From the NCBI GenBank assembly GCA_023512835.1, contig CM042089.1:25486440-25550439 (forward strand): a stretch of DNA of 64,000 bases. Direction: 5' to 3'. The stretch comes from Taxillus chinensis (Eukaryota; Streptophyta; Magnoliopsida; Santalales; Loranthaceae). Every line of letters begins with the position of its first letter. Within the stretch, counting starts at the first letter, position 1. The notes below the pieces were generated by a model, which ran no database searches, had not been told where the DNA came from, and was given only the letters and a program-made list of their open reading frames with translations. Position numbers and translations under genes: made by a program. Below are positions 31,723-44,701 of this stretch, in pieces.

Positions 31723-34057
31723 CCCTTACTCTTTCAAACCTACTGTCGTGGCAGCATGAGCTTCGCTGTTGCCATAACACTTTATTTGCTTGATGTGTAC
31801 TGCTTGATAAGCCAATTCGCTCGAGCAAGAGATTTATCAAACAGTACATATATCGAATAGATGAACTCTCAGACAGTTGCCGATGCTTGTGCGTTTGATT
31901 AAAGAAACTTCCTTTGCTAATATATATATTATTGTAATAATTAAATAATATAATTTAATATTTAAAATTATTGATTTGTATTAATTTAAATTATTTCATT
32001 TAAGGTGGGAAATGATTGATGACGAATAATACTCATGCAATTTTCAAACATCACACACACGTAAGCTAGCTGTGCAAGTTATTGGACAAAGAGGGAATGT
32101 ACTTTGACTTCAGTTTCTCAAATCTTACGGTGGCTTTGGTTCCAGAAGAGTTGAAGGAATCTGAGCATTAAACTTCTTAGAAGGCTCCTAAGAAATATAT
32201 ATTTTCAGTGAGTGACCAAGACGTGTGAAGAACCGAGAGAGCTAACCGACGAATAAGATTCTTCGAGTTGAATTGAGTAATGAGAGATTTGGTATGTGTG
32301 GCGTGGTTGGATACGATATCATTTTAGTGCCATTCGAAATAGGCATCAATTTTCATAATCTCAAATTTTAAGTGATCTCTAGGAACCAGTAATTCACTGA
32401 TTCAAAAGCATTAAGGTCGTATTCGGTGAAGTCTATTGCAATTCGCCGAGAACGTACCACTGCCAGATATTGGGACCTCATGTCACTTCCGTTTTATATA
32501 GCATTGACGAGTCACCAGGGATGATATCATGTTGACAAACCTATCTTCACTTTGAAACTCACGTATGTTTTCTGCCCGTTGATTCAATTTCGACATCAAA
32601 AAAAAAAAAAAAAGTCCACACCTTTGATTTATCAACAACTCACTACTAATTTTTCCCGGGAATAAGTAGTTTCTTGAAAGAAATGAAGTAATAATTTGAT
32701 AGCAACAAATTAATAATAATCTTGTGGTGGTCTTGAAGTGAGGTATACGTAAATATGTATGTAGCTGGACATTGCCTGGTTTCGGTCCTACACAGGTATT
32801 TTGTTCATATGTGGGCAGTAGGCAATAAAGGGTGCATGTAACCCATCCCGGTTTCCAATCGATGTAAACCATGATTGTAGTTTCTCTATGCGAAGAATCA
32901 CACCCTTTTGTTTTGTACATGCTCTTAATAAATGGTGCATCATGTTGGTGGTAACTGGTAAGCTATAAATTTTTTACTATAGTGGTGAAGACATCAGTAG
33001 GTTAATATGAAACTTATCTATCTATATATATATAAATTTATTTTTAAATAAAATTATGGAATAAAATGGCAACTAAAATTTTAATAAAGTAAACAAAATA
33101 AAGGGAGGAAGGATTAACATTCGGCTCAAAATTGATAAGTGTTTTATTATGTGAGGTTTTAATTATTATTATTATTATATTTTATTTTAAAAATTTTAGT
33201 TTTCCTTTTTTTAAAAAATATGGATACATAAATGAAGGATCCTTGGCTAGGGTATTCAATAAAATTTTAATAACTCATTTTATATGCGGAAATAAATTTT
33301 AGAGAATTAATGAATAAAGAAATAAAATTGAGGTGAAAATTAGAATGAAAATTTTCTAATATAGTAAGAAAATGTAACAAATTAATAAAATTATAAAAAT
33401 ATCTTCAACAATATCCATCCCACAGGTTTGTGATCCCAACTCAAGCTCCTAAACTTCGTTTAATATCCATGAACTCCTCATCCCAATGACCTAAATTCAC
33501 CTCTGGCCCGCATCACAAACGTGTATAATTAATTAAGAAGTGGGAAACAGAAAACACACGCATATGCATAGATCTGACCTTGGTTCGGTTAATGGTGGGC
33601 TTGTCCCTACGACTGAACATGAGATCAACGTCAAGGTACCACCTGAGCAACTACAATAATCCCAAATAGTAAACATGGCCCAACTTTGCATGCAGGCGTA
33701 GTAGCAATCCACTAGGGAGAATGAAATCTACTAGTTTCAAGAACGGATCGACTCTAGTAGATTTATCATTGAGAGACTGTAGGGGTAGAGGGTTTATGCC
33801 AAGGTGGATCTGGAAAGAATGGATGGAAAAAGATTAATTTTAATTTATTTCATTTTCTTTCTTGCATATCAAATATGACCTAATAACTAAGGATCGTTTA
33901 TGGCAAAATTTTTTTTAGAAAAACAATGAATTTTGGTCTCTTTTGAAAACATTTGAAAAACATTCCTTTGTACAAGTCATTTTGGTCCAAGTATTTGACA
34001 TACATTTATTATGGAATTGATCTTGTATTTATATGGACCCAAAGACTTGATTTTTCT

Positions 34058-34180
34058 TGTCACGCTCTGATCCCCTTCTACAGAGGTAATGATTCGTGAC
34101 TACCTAGGCTCGCACTCAAAGGATCAAGGAGTTAGTGTAAGACACCATGAAAGACTGTAGCACGAGTGTTTTCTTGATTA
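34058..34180 (-). repeat. Possible LTR 3' end (minus strand)
   Basis: On the minus strand the sequence ends GATCAGAGCGTGACA at 34058, the form in which several Gypsy LTRs of this window end. No start, primer site or target duplication was found. Confidence 0.25.
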
Positions 34181-34620
34181 ACACAACAGACTATACACAT
34201 GGAGTGTATAACTATTTCCATAATTATACAATTACATACCCATTCACAATATACTAAAATGAAAAATAGGTTTTATTCAAATCATCGGGGAAAAACTTCC
34301 TTTTTCATATAACTCACTCTCCTACAAAATAATTTCTCAACATAGTTATTATAGTTTTTAATCCCAAGAGAAACCATATGATAAATAAAGGAATGAAAAG
34401 AAAATACAATTATCATGCCAATGAGGTTCATTCACAGCTCGGGTTGTCTACCTATTGCTTGATAGCACTTGAAAGACTTTAAGTTATAGTAGAGGTGAGC
34501 AAATCACAATTTAGTAGGAATCAAATCTTCCAAGTTCATCCTAATGTCCCTAAGATATTTTCATACCACATGTATGTTTGTGCTTGTCTGGTGACTAATG
34601 CAACAATAATTTCACCCAGT

Positions 34621-34622
<2 letters not shown>

Positions 34623-34657
<35 letters not shown>
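34623..34657. repeat. (AC)n microsatellite
   Basis: Uninterrupted AC dinucleotide run. Confidence 0.97.
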
Positions 34658-34659
<2 letters not shown>

Positions 34660-35417
34660 AAGATATACTAGAGACAAAGATACCCGATTTCTCTAGACAA
34701 AATAATAGTATTAAAAGGATCATGATTCAAAAGCTATAAATAAAGTTTTGGGGTTGAAGTAGTGAGAATTCAAACCGAGGTTAAAGTTAGCGAAGCATTA
34801 CTGAAGCTTAACAAAAATTCTAAAAAAGTGATAATAGTTGCAAATCAATGGGGTTTAAAGTTATTGTTTATTGTATTATCATCATAACACCATGACATGT
34901 GTTGATTTAATATTGTTTATTTGTAATTGACTATAAATAGAATTGAAGCTTTGGAAAGCTTACTTTAAATTTGTGATAAGCCAGTGGGGTATGAGGCATT
35001 TGTAAGGGTAGTGTACCCAAATATGGAATAAGCTCAAAGATTGGCTAGTGAATTCAAGGGTAGTGAACCTTAGTGAAATTATTCCTTTTGTCTTATAGTT
35101 TTATGTGCTTATATGTTTATATTAACCTGAAAAAGAAGTAAGGGTAAACTTATTATGAAATTTTTTAAACAAAAAAGAATTTATACTTTTTTAGACTCAT
35201 ATATTCTCTAATATCTAGAGGAATATGCATTAGATTGTTGATTACTGTTGCATTAATTTTTTTTTAAAAATTAGTTAGATTAATGTTAAAACAATTTGCT
35301 CTAAAAAGAAATCTAAATGAAAAAAATTAAATGCACCAACCTAAAAGCTTCATAAATCTAGGCCAAGAGAGTAAGGTATGTAAAATTATTGAGTGTATAT
35401 ATAGTTTAAAGCAAGCT

Positions 35418-36520
35418 TGTTGGATCAAGCCCAAAATTTGGATAATGCTGATAAAGCCCTATGTAATTTGATTTGAGATCTTTTGTGTTTTGTCTTTAAT
35501 CATTGCAGAAGATATGTTATTAATCCGGAGATACACTCGTAAGAGCAAAGCTAAGGACAGGATACATAATCCTGATCCGGACGAGAGTGAGTGTCGTCAA
35601 ACATTTGGTAAATAACCAAGGCCCCCATACATACGGAGTAAGGAAGTACTGATGCGGAATAAGGACCTGAGTCTTTATTCGCATGGAGTAAGGAAACCAG
35701 ATGCGGAGTAAGGAATCCGGACCACTCACTCATGCGGAGTAAGGATGTGCTAGTATGGAGTAAGACATCTGATCCTTTAAACTCGCACGGAGTAAGGAAC
35801 TTACATGCGGAGTAAGGAAGCGCTGACACGGATTAAGGATTCCAGTACCAAATAGATACGGAGTAAGCAACCACTGACACGGAGTAAGGTTCCGAGCTTC
35901 ATTAACAACGGAGTAAGGAAAATTACACCAGACCAAGAAAATGCTACTTCAACTTACTACATTTAAAGTTATCAGCTCGTGGTGTCCCGATGTAAGACAA
36001 ACTCGTTGAGAACCTGAAGAATCTTACATGTGGATCACCCGGATATGTGGACACAACTTTAATTATACTTGGGAACTCACAAAGGCACTTATACTCTTCA
36101 AACCCAAGATCTTGATCTCCACAAACCACAAAGCCAAGGCAGAGAGATTACCGAGGAATAGTTAGTGTTGAACACATTCCGGAACTACAAGTTCCAAGGT
36201 TGTCTCTTAGAAATGTTTTTATAAATATTCATACTTGTACATTTGAAAATGTGAGTACGAGCGAGCCTGAATCAACCCTGTGTATGCACAAGAGTTCAAA
36301 GACATAATATAGGCTAGTGTGTGAATCCTTTTGTAAACAGAGTGTAAAGAGTCTTGCTTCTATTTTGTTGTATTTATCTTGAAGTAATAAAATAAATCTT
36401 ACAATGTCCAGGTTCTCTTTACAAGTGATTGCATCCCACTTAACTAGATAAGTGTTGTGTAAATGAAGAATAAAGAGTTTCGATAAGAACTATTCACCCT
36501 GCAGGCTCGAGGGACTTGTA
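35418..36520 (+). repeat. Copia 5' LTR
   Basis: About 1103 bp, closely matching 44702-45824. It ends GGGACTTGTA where the other LTR ends GGGACCATCA, so the last bases have drifted (TA for CA). No Met-tRNA primer site is recognisable just after it, another sign of decay. Confidence 0.88.
35633..35925. repeat. LTR-internal minisatellite, CGGAGTAAGGA core (5' LTR)
   Basis: About ten imperfect repeats of TRCGGAGTAAGGA with variable spacers of roughly 12-25 bases. The same array lies in the 3' LTR. Minus-strand open frames here (rich in LLRTPY-like repeats) only reflect the array. Confidence 0.88.
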
Positions 36521-36890
36521 TCCCCTTTGTTTGTACTCCGCGTTATGAGTGATGAACTTCATCTGTAGAAATAGGTCATTATCACTTTATGAATGTTGGA
36601 GTTTATCTAATAGCGGCTTGTAATCAGAATTCGTACAATAAAGATCGGGATTCGATAAAAGGGTTTCCAACGGCCAAACAAAAATCTAAACGCCGAAAAA
36701 TTATCTCTCCGAGGAATATTGAAATAAAGAAGCGGCTAAACTAACAAATTAAAATCGACTTGGAGAGCTAAAAGTCCACCATGAAGTCAAATGTGGAGAC
36801 TGTTGACATTACTGGCATTCTTCCCAACCGCCCCGAAACAAGTTTGGGCACCCAAAGTGTATTAACTGTTGTCTTTCGGGGAGCATCTAC
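36521..36890 (+). pseudogene. Copia leader and gag remnant
   Basis: No recognisable primer site and no intact gag. An ATG at 36781 opens a short frame (MKSNVETVDITGILPNRPE) with no clear zinc knuckle. Gag of about 1 kb or more would be expected, so most is deleted. Confidence 0.4.
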
Positions 36891-39800
36891 GGAATGCGGC
36901 TGCGGATCACTTGAAGTTAAAGATCAATCAAAGCAAGTGGATCCTCGATAGTGGATCCTCCAGGACATATGACGAGTGATCAGACTGCGCTTGTAGAAAT
37001 CCCCGATGAAAAGCGAGGTCCATCGGATTCCGTATGGTGGCAACTGACAAAGGAAAGAGCGCAGGTATGACACTTTAACCAATGGATGTGTATCAGTCAC
37101 TAAGAGTTGCCCTAGTGATCGAAGGTTTGAAGCGCTAATTTGCTAAGGGTATTCAATAATTTATGTGACAAGGATTCTTTGTTTTTCACTTTATGTCCCG
37201 ACACAGCCACAATAAGGAAGACTTGTGGAGATATTAAGTTATCCGGATCGAGAGATGGGGGCAGTATACTCGGTGGTCTTAGGAAATAATTCTTCGACCT
37301 GTGTGCCACTCCTTTAAGCTTGAGATGAAGATAGTTGGTTATGGCACAACGATGTGCACATTTAAACTTTAAGACATTGTCTAAGTTAGCGTCACTTGAT
37401 CTTGTCAGCAGGTCTACCCTAAAGCTCAAATACTCCGGGAGACACTCTCATGCCGAATGCCAACTTGTAAAGCAGGACCAAACATAGGCTTTAAGAGCAA
37501 TCGGTTAAATTCAATAAGCTTGCTCCTCTATAACTTCTTAATATGGACCTCTGGTCCTATTGCCTTTCCTGATGGTTAGTGTGAGATATGCCCTTGTGGT
37601 TATCGATTATTTCACCAGAGATACACATGAATGATGTTCTCAAAATCAAAGGATCAAACTTTTGAGCATCTTGTAGATCTTTTCAACTGGATAAGCAACT
37701 CACAAGTGACCGCATAAAGTGCATCGGGAGTCATCATGGTATAGAATTTGATTTTTCGGGATATGAGATCATATTGTTCCAATAGGAGCGTTCAAGGTTT
37801 ACTTCTACGCACCCAAAACTCCATAACAAAATGGGGTAAGCAGCGCAATAATCGTACTTTAGTCGAGGTCACGGATCCATGTTAAAAGGGCAACGGCTTC
37901 CTCTCGGTCATGGGCTAAAGTTAGGTCCATTGCTGTATGTTCGAATGCGCAACTTCAATAAATAAATTTACCGTAACACCCTATGAGATTTGGAAGGCCA
38001 AAGCCTTCAATTTCACATTTTGTAGCTTTGGGTACTTACTATATTGGTATAAATGGCAAAGAACTTAATAAATTTGGACCAAAAATCTGATGATGGGATT
38101 TTTGCTCGGGTACTCTATAGAAGTAAAGGCTTATCGGGTTTAACAGGAAAACTTTTTAAAGTTAAGAATATATTCATGTGACTTTTGATGAAACTAATCT
38201 TGATTGGTCAAAGATTTAACTTTAATTCTAATGTACGGGTCCCGGATAAAGACATCAACTATTCGAAGTTTATGAATGTTCACATACACCTCACTCAACC
38301 ATACGGCATTAGCGAGGCACAAGAAATTATATGGATGATGTTATTTAATGATTTGACTAAGACTACCATTAAGCTCCCGGACATACTCATTCCGGATACC
38401 CAAAATTTCGAGCACCTTAGCTTGATCGCACGGTTAACAACAAAAAGAAATGTTAAAGTAACCACTGATTACTCTTGTGCACCCTCAATACGGAAACACT
38501 GGTACCGGTAGTTTCTCAACCGCTAGATATACCAAACCACCTAACTGGCAGAGTTTGGGTATTAAGATCATCCATCACATGCAGTAATTATGGATGGACC
38601 CGAAACCATCCCTGGGATCAAGTGATTGGTGATCCTATTCTTGGTGTAAGAACAAGAGCGCACCCACTTTCAACATGTGTCTTTACTTGTGTTTTCTATC
38701 TCAAATAAGAACCTAAGTTGGTAGATGAAGCTCTTCGGGATTCAAAATTGGATAAAAGCCATGCAAATAAGAAATAATCAATTCAAGAGAAATAATGTGG
38801 TACTCGTAAATACCAAGGCTCAAGTGTCGATAGTCATTGAGTTAAATGGGTGTTGCGAACAAGCTTGATAATGGATGGAATAAGAATCGTAACAAAGCTA
38901 GGCCCGTACCTAAAAGATATCGTCAAGAATAAGGAATAGACTATATGAGACCTTTGCTCCGTTAGCAAGACTTGAGGCAATCCAATGTTTTAGAGGATGC
39001 TTCATATGAAAACTTCATAGCTTATCAAATGGACGTCGAAGCGCATTCTGAATGGAGATCTTCAAGAGGAGGTGTACATTAACAACCTTCTGGTTTCATC
39101 GAACCTAAGGCAGACATGTGGTCTCACAAGCTTCTGAAAGCTTTATATTGTTTTGAAGCAAGCTCCAAGAGTCACAGTGCGACACCATCGAATTCCTACT
39201 TGCTCACAACTTCCAAAAAAGGGAAGATAGACACCACCTTATTTCTACGAAAAGAGAAAGGACACACTCTAATCATACAGATATACGTGGATGATATCAT
39301 TTCGGATCAACAAACCGAAGCTTTGTGAAGTGTTTGTAAAGTCGATTTACAGACAAGTTTGAGATGAGCATGATGGGAGACGCGTCCCTACTTCCTTGAA
39401 TAAGTTAAACAATTCAAGGAAGGAATCTTCATTAATCAAGCTAAGTACACTCGCGATCTTATTAAGAAGTTTGGTACGGAAGGTTCATCTCCACAAAACT
39501 CCCATGCCGATCGGTGCCAAGTTAGATCCCGATGTGGATGGAATATCGGTGAAATGGATTTGACTACGGGAGGGATGATAGGATCCCATCGTATCTTACA
39601 AGAAGTCGCCCGGACATTATGTTTGCAACTTGCATTTATGTATGATATCAGTGAATCCCAAGGAGTCACATATGCTTCATATTAAACGGATATTAAGGTA
39701 GCTCAAGGGAACGATGAATTTGGGACTCTGGTACCCAAAGGAGTCCAACTTCACCTTATCCGGATACTCCGATGCGACTTCACTAGTGTCGCATCGACAG

Positions 39801-40260
39801 TGAAACATAAGTGGTACGTGTCGGTTCTTGAAATAGATTACTTCATGGTTCGAGAAAGCAATTCAGTATCAACCTCTCTATCGCGAGGCGGAATATATAC
39901 TGCTTGGAGTTCTCAAGACAAATGCTCTTGATGCAAAAGTCAACTTACCACTAACGGTTTCAACATGTCATCTATTCCACTTACATCAACAACACACAAG
40001 CAATTGCTATCAAGAATAATCCCGTTATGCACCCTAAGACGAAGCATATTGAGGTCGGTATCACTTCATATGCACCATGTTATCAAAAGTCACATCTCAC
40101 TGGAACATGTTGACATCAAGATCAATCAAGCGACATACTTACAAAGCCCCAACCTGATGCAAGATTCTTTAAACTACTCTTCCGCATTAGATGCTTCACT
40201 TCTCTGCATAGTCTCACATTTAAATTACCCAACAAGATACTTACTTTGTAACATGCATTG
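36891..40260 (+). pseudogene. Copia pol: protease, integrase, RT, RNase H (frameshifted)
   Basis: Family motifs appear in order but in changing frames. Protease active-site block KWILDSGSSR near 36932-36961; integrase start VVIDYFTR near 37596-37620, a HGIEFD block near 37736, and TPYEIWK-like and KFGPKSD-like blocks near 37980 and 38070; HVTFDETNLDW near 38175-38206; reverse transcriptase start ARLEAIQCF near 38967, AYQMDVE near 39022, a LLKALY block near 39131 and the catalytic YVDD near 39286; RNase H LGLWYPKESNFTLSGYSD near 39718-39772 and the late AIAIKNNPVMHPKTKHIE near 39997-40050. Dozens of indels, so no protein can be made. Confidence 0.85.
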
Positions 40261-43200
40261 TGCTTTTATTGATAATAGTAGATACATCCGATATTAATGT
40301 TGGTCATACTTTCTCTTAACGTGTTTCATGCTTCGATATTGATATCAACTTCATATGGGAGGATGCTTGCGTTTCCGACTAAAGTCGTTTAAGCAAACAC
40401 GATTAAAGTTTATATGATTAACCTCATTCGGGTTTCATGATCTTAATTTCCACCGATCACCACATGACAAATGCCTGTTCATTTAGATTACCTATTAACA
40501 TGTATAGTTAAGAAATGAAATGGGTTAGCTCTGAATGGCTGGTGGATGAATACACAATCGCACTCGACCACTTTTGAAGTATAGTTTCTAAAAAAGATAG
40601 GATTAAGCTTGAATTTCTTTAGCCGGAAAGGTCTACCGAGAGGATTGCACAATCTACTGGGGAGAAAATGCTTTATAAATTATTCGAGTAATACCCCCCC
40701 GTATATGTCTCATGACCTCTTTCCGGCCGTCCATTCGAGGGGAGCCTTTCATTGAGAGGATCGAATGATCTATGGGGGAGCCTAAGCTTCATCTATTACC
40801 TCGCAATAACCTCCTAATATGTCTCGTATACTCCCTCCTCAAACCTTTACTTCGGATCTCGACCGGACACGCGTCGTTGAAAGCAATCGAGGCATGCTTG
40901 GATGTTTTTTTTCAACCATGCATTTTAATCGGATAATCAATCGCTTGCTTTTGACATGTGTTCGCTTCCTCATTTTTCACTCATGAATCCTAGTTTGGTC
41001 AAATCGTATGATTTTTAAATAATCTTAGCTACGTCGTTCAACAGATCGGTTTCGTATGTCGGCCTATATGAACTTGTGTATTTATTATCTCGACATGCCC
41101 TGATTCAATCACATTGATCATTCTCTAGTATGTATATGTCTATTTCATTCTTTGTAATGCATAAGTTCTGCTTCTCATTGTTCGATTATATAAGCTCTTC
41201 ACCGACTATTTTCTCCTATCCGTACTAATCCTTGCTCGTTAAGCTTTTGTACTTTTAGTTTATTTTTTTGTGAAGCTACGGGTTCAGATTTTCTTTGCAA
41301 CCTTATCGATAAATCTAGTCCATAGTCTTGGATTTGAAGTGTTGTGGTACTTCTCTTCTCTTCGACTTATCGACTGAAAAGAATCTACTTCTCTCACCGC
41401 ACTCGTTACTACGGACACGGTCTACTTTTCATCCCGGATACTGGCCACTCGACTATCGTTGATTCCTGGATGATTGTCGATTTATTCCTCCGGACTCCAC
41501 ATTATCAAATTGCAATAATCCATGTCTTATTATATATCGCATGCTTTTGAGGAGGAATAATGATGATTCATTAATACATGTCTTGGGATGCACACACTTC
41601 CCCAGAAGGCAAACAACTATTACCCTTACTTGGTCATGCCGTCTCCACGTCATCTTTTAATTCGGAGGGGGCACCGATATCAAGACTAATGACATCAGCC
41701 CGTCAAGCGGTTTCTTATTTCACTCGCCAAATTCCTAGACCCGGACATTCACTTGACTCGGTCTTATATATTCTCGTCATTCCCCTGAAGCACGAAAGTT
41801 ACCCTTTTCAAATCCCTAAAACTCTCGTTGCTCCTTCAATCCCCAAGACCTCGCCTTCCCTCTCGCCCTTCAACTTTTATCTACAATGGCACCAAAAACC
41901 TCTCTTTCCCGGATCAATCCCGGCCATCCGGTTCGATTGGAGCGCTGTCTCCAACCCTCTCGGACCGGTTTTTCCATCTTCGCCCTCTTACGAAGCCTCT
42001 CACATACTCAACTTGATCTCCAATCCTATCGATCTTCTTATAGACGACATTCTCGAGTTCTACCAACGGATCCGCCGTACTACCGACTCCATCATCTCCT
42101 CTATTCGCGGTGAATCCATCCTAATCACCCCCGTCGTTCTCCTCGTTGCTCTCAATCTACCCCCCGGTGAACCACGAGCGCCCCGATGCCGATCCCATGG
42201 CGGCTTATGGGTTGCACCTATAAAGGCAAGGAATACAAGGTGAAGTCCTTTCAAGGTCGCTATCACAGACGGGCGATCATACCGGAGTCGATGTTTCTTG
42301 GCTCGCACTTCCGCTTTGGACTGCGTTCGTACGATCTTCTTCGGCCATGTACGGCGTTTTCAAAGGTCTTCCGATGGACTGGGGACATTTTTGTTCCGAT
42401 CACTGCGAGAATGGACCCAAGAACTATTCCTTCGGGCACATTCTAAGCATTGTCTTTCGCATCTTCATCCGGACCATTTCGTCGCTATGATCTTTGTTCC
42501 ATTTCCTCTCGCTTATTACCTTCGCCATTTTACGCCTGGATGGGAACATGACGGCCCGCCGTCCTTCACAGCCTTCCGCCTTCTCCTCGCCACGAACAAC
42601 AAGGCGATTCATTGGTGACCCCTCCGACGCCCATGCCCCGACGTCGGCTCGCTCACCGATCCTCCCGGATTCGGTGACGTGCTTCCGCCCCTCCATATCT
42701 CGGGCCTCCCAAAGACAACGTCCATGCCGAACCCTCCGAGGTTGCGGGGCCATCTCAACGCGGTGTCCCTAAAGCGTTTCCTCGGCCCCTTCTTGTGGAT
42801 GTTCCCACTCCCTCCACTTCTGCCGTTCTTCGCGCGGTTGATACCGCCATTGTTTCCGCCGTTGTTGATGTCCCGAATCTATTCCGGAAGCTCCTTTTCC
42901 TCCCCTACCTCAACCCCGAGCCTACCTTGACCATCTCTCCGCTGACACCTTAACGGACCTTTGGCTCCGTTTCACCCTTGCCCACACCGCCTCCATTCCC
43001 CGACACCGATCTCCGGGTGTTTTACACTCGCCATACCCAATCCCGGAGACCATGATCATCCGGAATTTGGACCAAGGCTTTCTTACGCCGGCCTCCATTC
43101 CAGGTATGTGCATTCCCTAACCCCTCCCGGCCCGGTCCATGCCGCACGGAGTCCTTCCCTCGCTAAGGCTGGACCTTCTTCTCTGTGTCGCCATTCCCGT

Positions 43201-44690
43201 TGTTGACCTATCCCGGTCAAAGCGGGTCCGCCCTCGGATGCCTCCTCTCGGCGCGTGTTGATACTCCTACGGACTCCTCTACCCGGGGCGCACTCCTGCT
43301 CCTGTTCATGCGGGGAGTCCTCCAAAGCTCCGAGTTGGCCTTGGGCGTGCTTCTGACATGGTCCACCCGACGCCGTGCTCTCTGCCCCGACTGACCGCCA
43401 CGCCTAAGCTCATAGCGCCCAAATATCCGCCATCGCCGCCAAGTTTGATGCTCTTGGCGCCCAACCCTCTCCGCCCTCACCGACTCCTCCACTTCCATGG
43501 AACAGAAGATGGACCTAGTCGCCTCGTCCGTCCACTCCTTGTCTACCTCCTTCTGGCACTGGCGCACACGATGGCTCGCCCTCTCGTTGCTCCCGGCGAT
43601 CTACCAAACCGGGGGAGAGTGTCATCGATCCTTCCTGCTCCTCCTACATCACATTCCTCCACTCGTGCTGAGAAGCGGCCTGCCTCTCATTGCTTCGGGG
43701 AGTTCAAATCCCCAAACATAGCCGCTTCTCTCGGCCAAGCTCCCGAAGTGCAGCTCTTCCTCCATCCTCTCTATCCGCACTGACACCTTCCTCCTATCAT
43801 ATGCGGCGTGTGACCCCTCTTGATGCGGACGGAAGCGTGCGTAAGGCAATGATTTCTATGCTCTCGTGTATTGTTGTGAGAAGATGTCTCTCCGACTTGT
43901 ACCCCTTCTCCCCGAATGACATTCGGACCCTTTGTTGGAGAAAGGCCTCTTTACAATAGACAACATTGACAACTTCTCTAGGGTCGCTTAAAATGGAGAT
44001 GAGGTCATTTCCATCTCTGGCACAAGGACGGCCACTTGTTTGAAGTTCGTCTTGGAATGAGGGCTATCTTCCCGGTGTAGATATCATTCGGTCCTTTATC
44101 GACGGGCTAACGAGGATAGCAAGCCATGGAGAACTCTCTCAACTATCCTCATTACAATGGGATCATGTCGCCACATTTCATGATGGCTCGTCTTCATGAT
44201 TCGGTCCAAAAGATGATTACGATTGATTCTCATCAAGTTGTAGAGCGGGATGTAAGAAAGAATCAATGGGAACCACCGTGTCTCGGGTTCACTGAGGTGT
44301 GAAGAAAGCCGGATTATATGAAAAGTTGGGCATCACTCCTTTAAGTCCAACCGAGAAGCTGAAGGCGGCATTCCGGGCAAGAAGCAAGTGCCACAACGAC
44401 GGATGGAGATAGCTGCGGGGCCTTTGTCCATTACTTCATCAAGTATTCTTAAGTGTGGACAAATCTTGGAGCCAACACACCACTTATTCGATGGGTGCAC
44501 AATGGAGCTTAGAGAAAAGCAAAACAATGATCTTCAAGTATAGTAAGCCTTATGTACCTTAATGAAAATCTTGTATAAAGGTGAATTGTATTCTGTTCGA
44601 TAAATGAAAATGGTTGTGATGTGTATTCCGTATGTTATCTTTTTGCGCTGCTTACGGATCAGATTACAAAGGGTTTGGGCATATCCATAA
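40261..44690 (+). pseudogene. Copia post-pol region with degenerate extra ORF (env-like position)
   Basis: 4.4 kb between RNase H and the polypurine tract, GC-richer than the surroundings from about 41600 to 44000. The longest frame (41578-42243, 221 codons) has an N-terminal proline/serine-rich part and a segment ILEFYQRIRRTTDSIISSIR followed by GESILITPVVLLVALNLPPG. That pattern recalls the 'putative plant transposon protein' segment found in some long plant retrotransposons. The frame then shifts several times through a Ser/Pro-rich region to about 43960. Position matches the env-like ORF of SIRE-type Copia, but I cannot show a signal peptide or membrane anchor, so no function is claimed. 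Confidence 0.5.
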
Positions 44691-44701
44691 TTGGGGGAGA
44701 T
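44691..44701 (+). other. Copia polypurine tract
   Basis: TTGGGGGAGAT directly before the 3' LTR start TGTTGG, in the usual place and form for plus-strand priming in Copia elements. Confidence 0.85.

Larger units (their letters stand above)
31723..35417. other. Intergenic, AT-rich, no supported gene
   Basis: 3.7 kb with no recognised host gene. The 145-codon minus-strand frame at 32920-32483 shows no domain and has low-complexity parts. An LTR-like terminus may lie at 34058 and an (AC)n microsatellite is at 34623-34657. Confidence 0.6.

Noticed and set aside
32483..32920. 145-codon minus-strand open frame
   Set aside because: No recognisable domain, a poly-Phe run from a poly(A) tract on the other strand, and no promoter or splice context. 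Treated as chance.
35520..35936. Minus-strand frames with repeated LLRTPY/LTPY text
   Set aside because: They reflect the CGGAGTAAGGA minisatellite in the Copia LTR and recur at 44804-45236 for the same reason.
41578..42243. 221-codon frame as an independent host gene
   Set aside because: It lies within the Copia element between RNase H and the polypurine tract, and coding-like text continues in shifted frames, so it belongs to the element.
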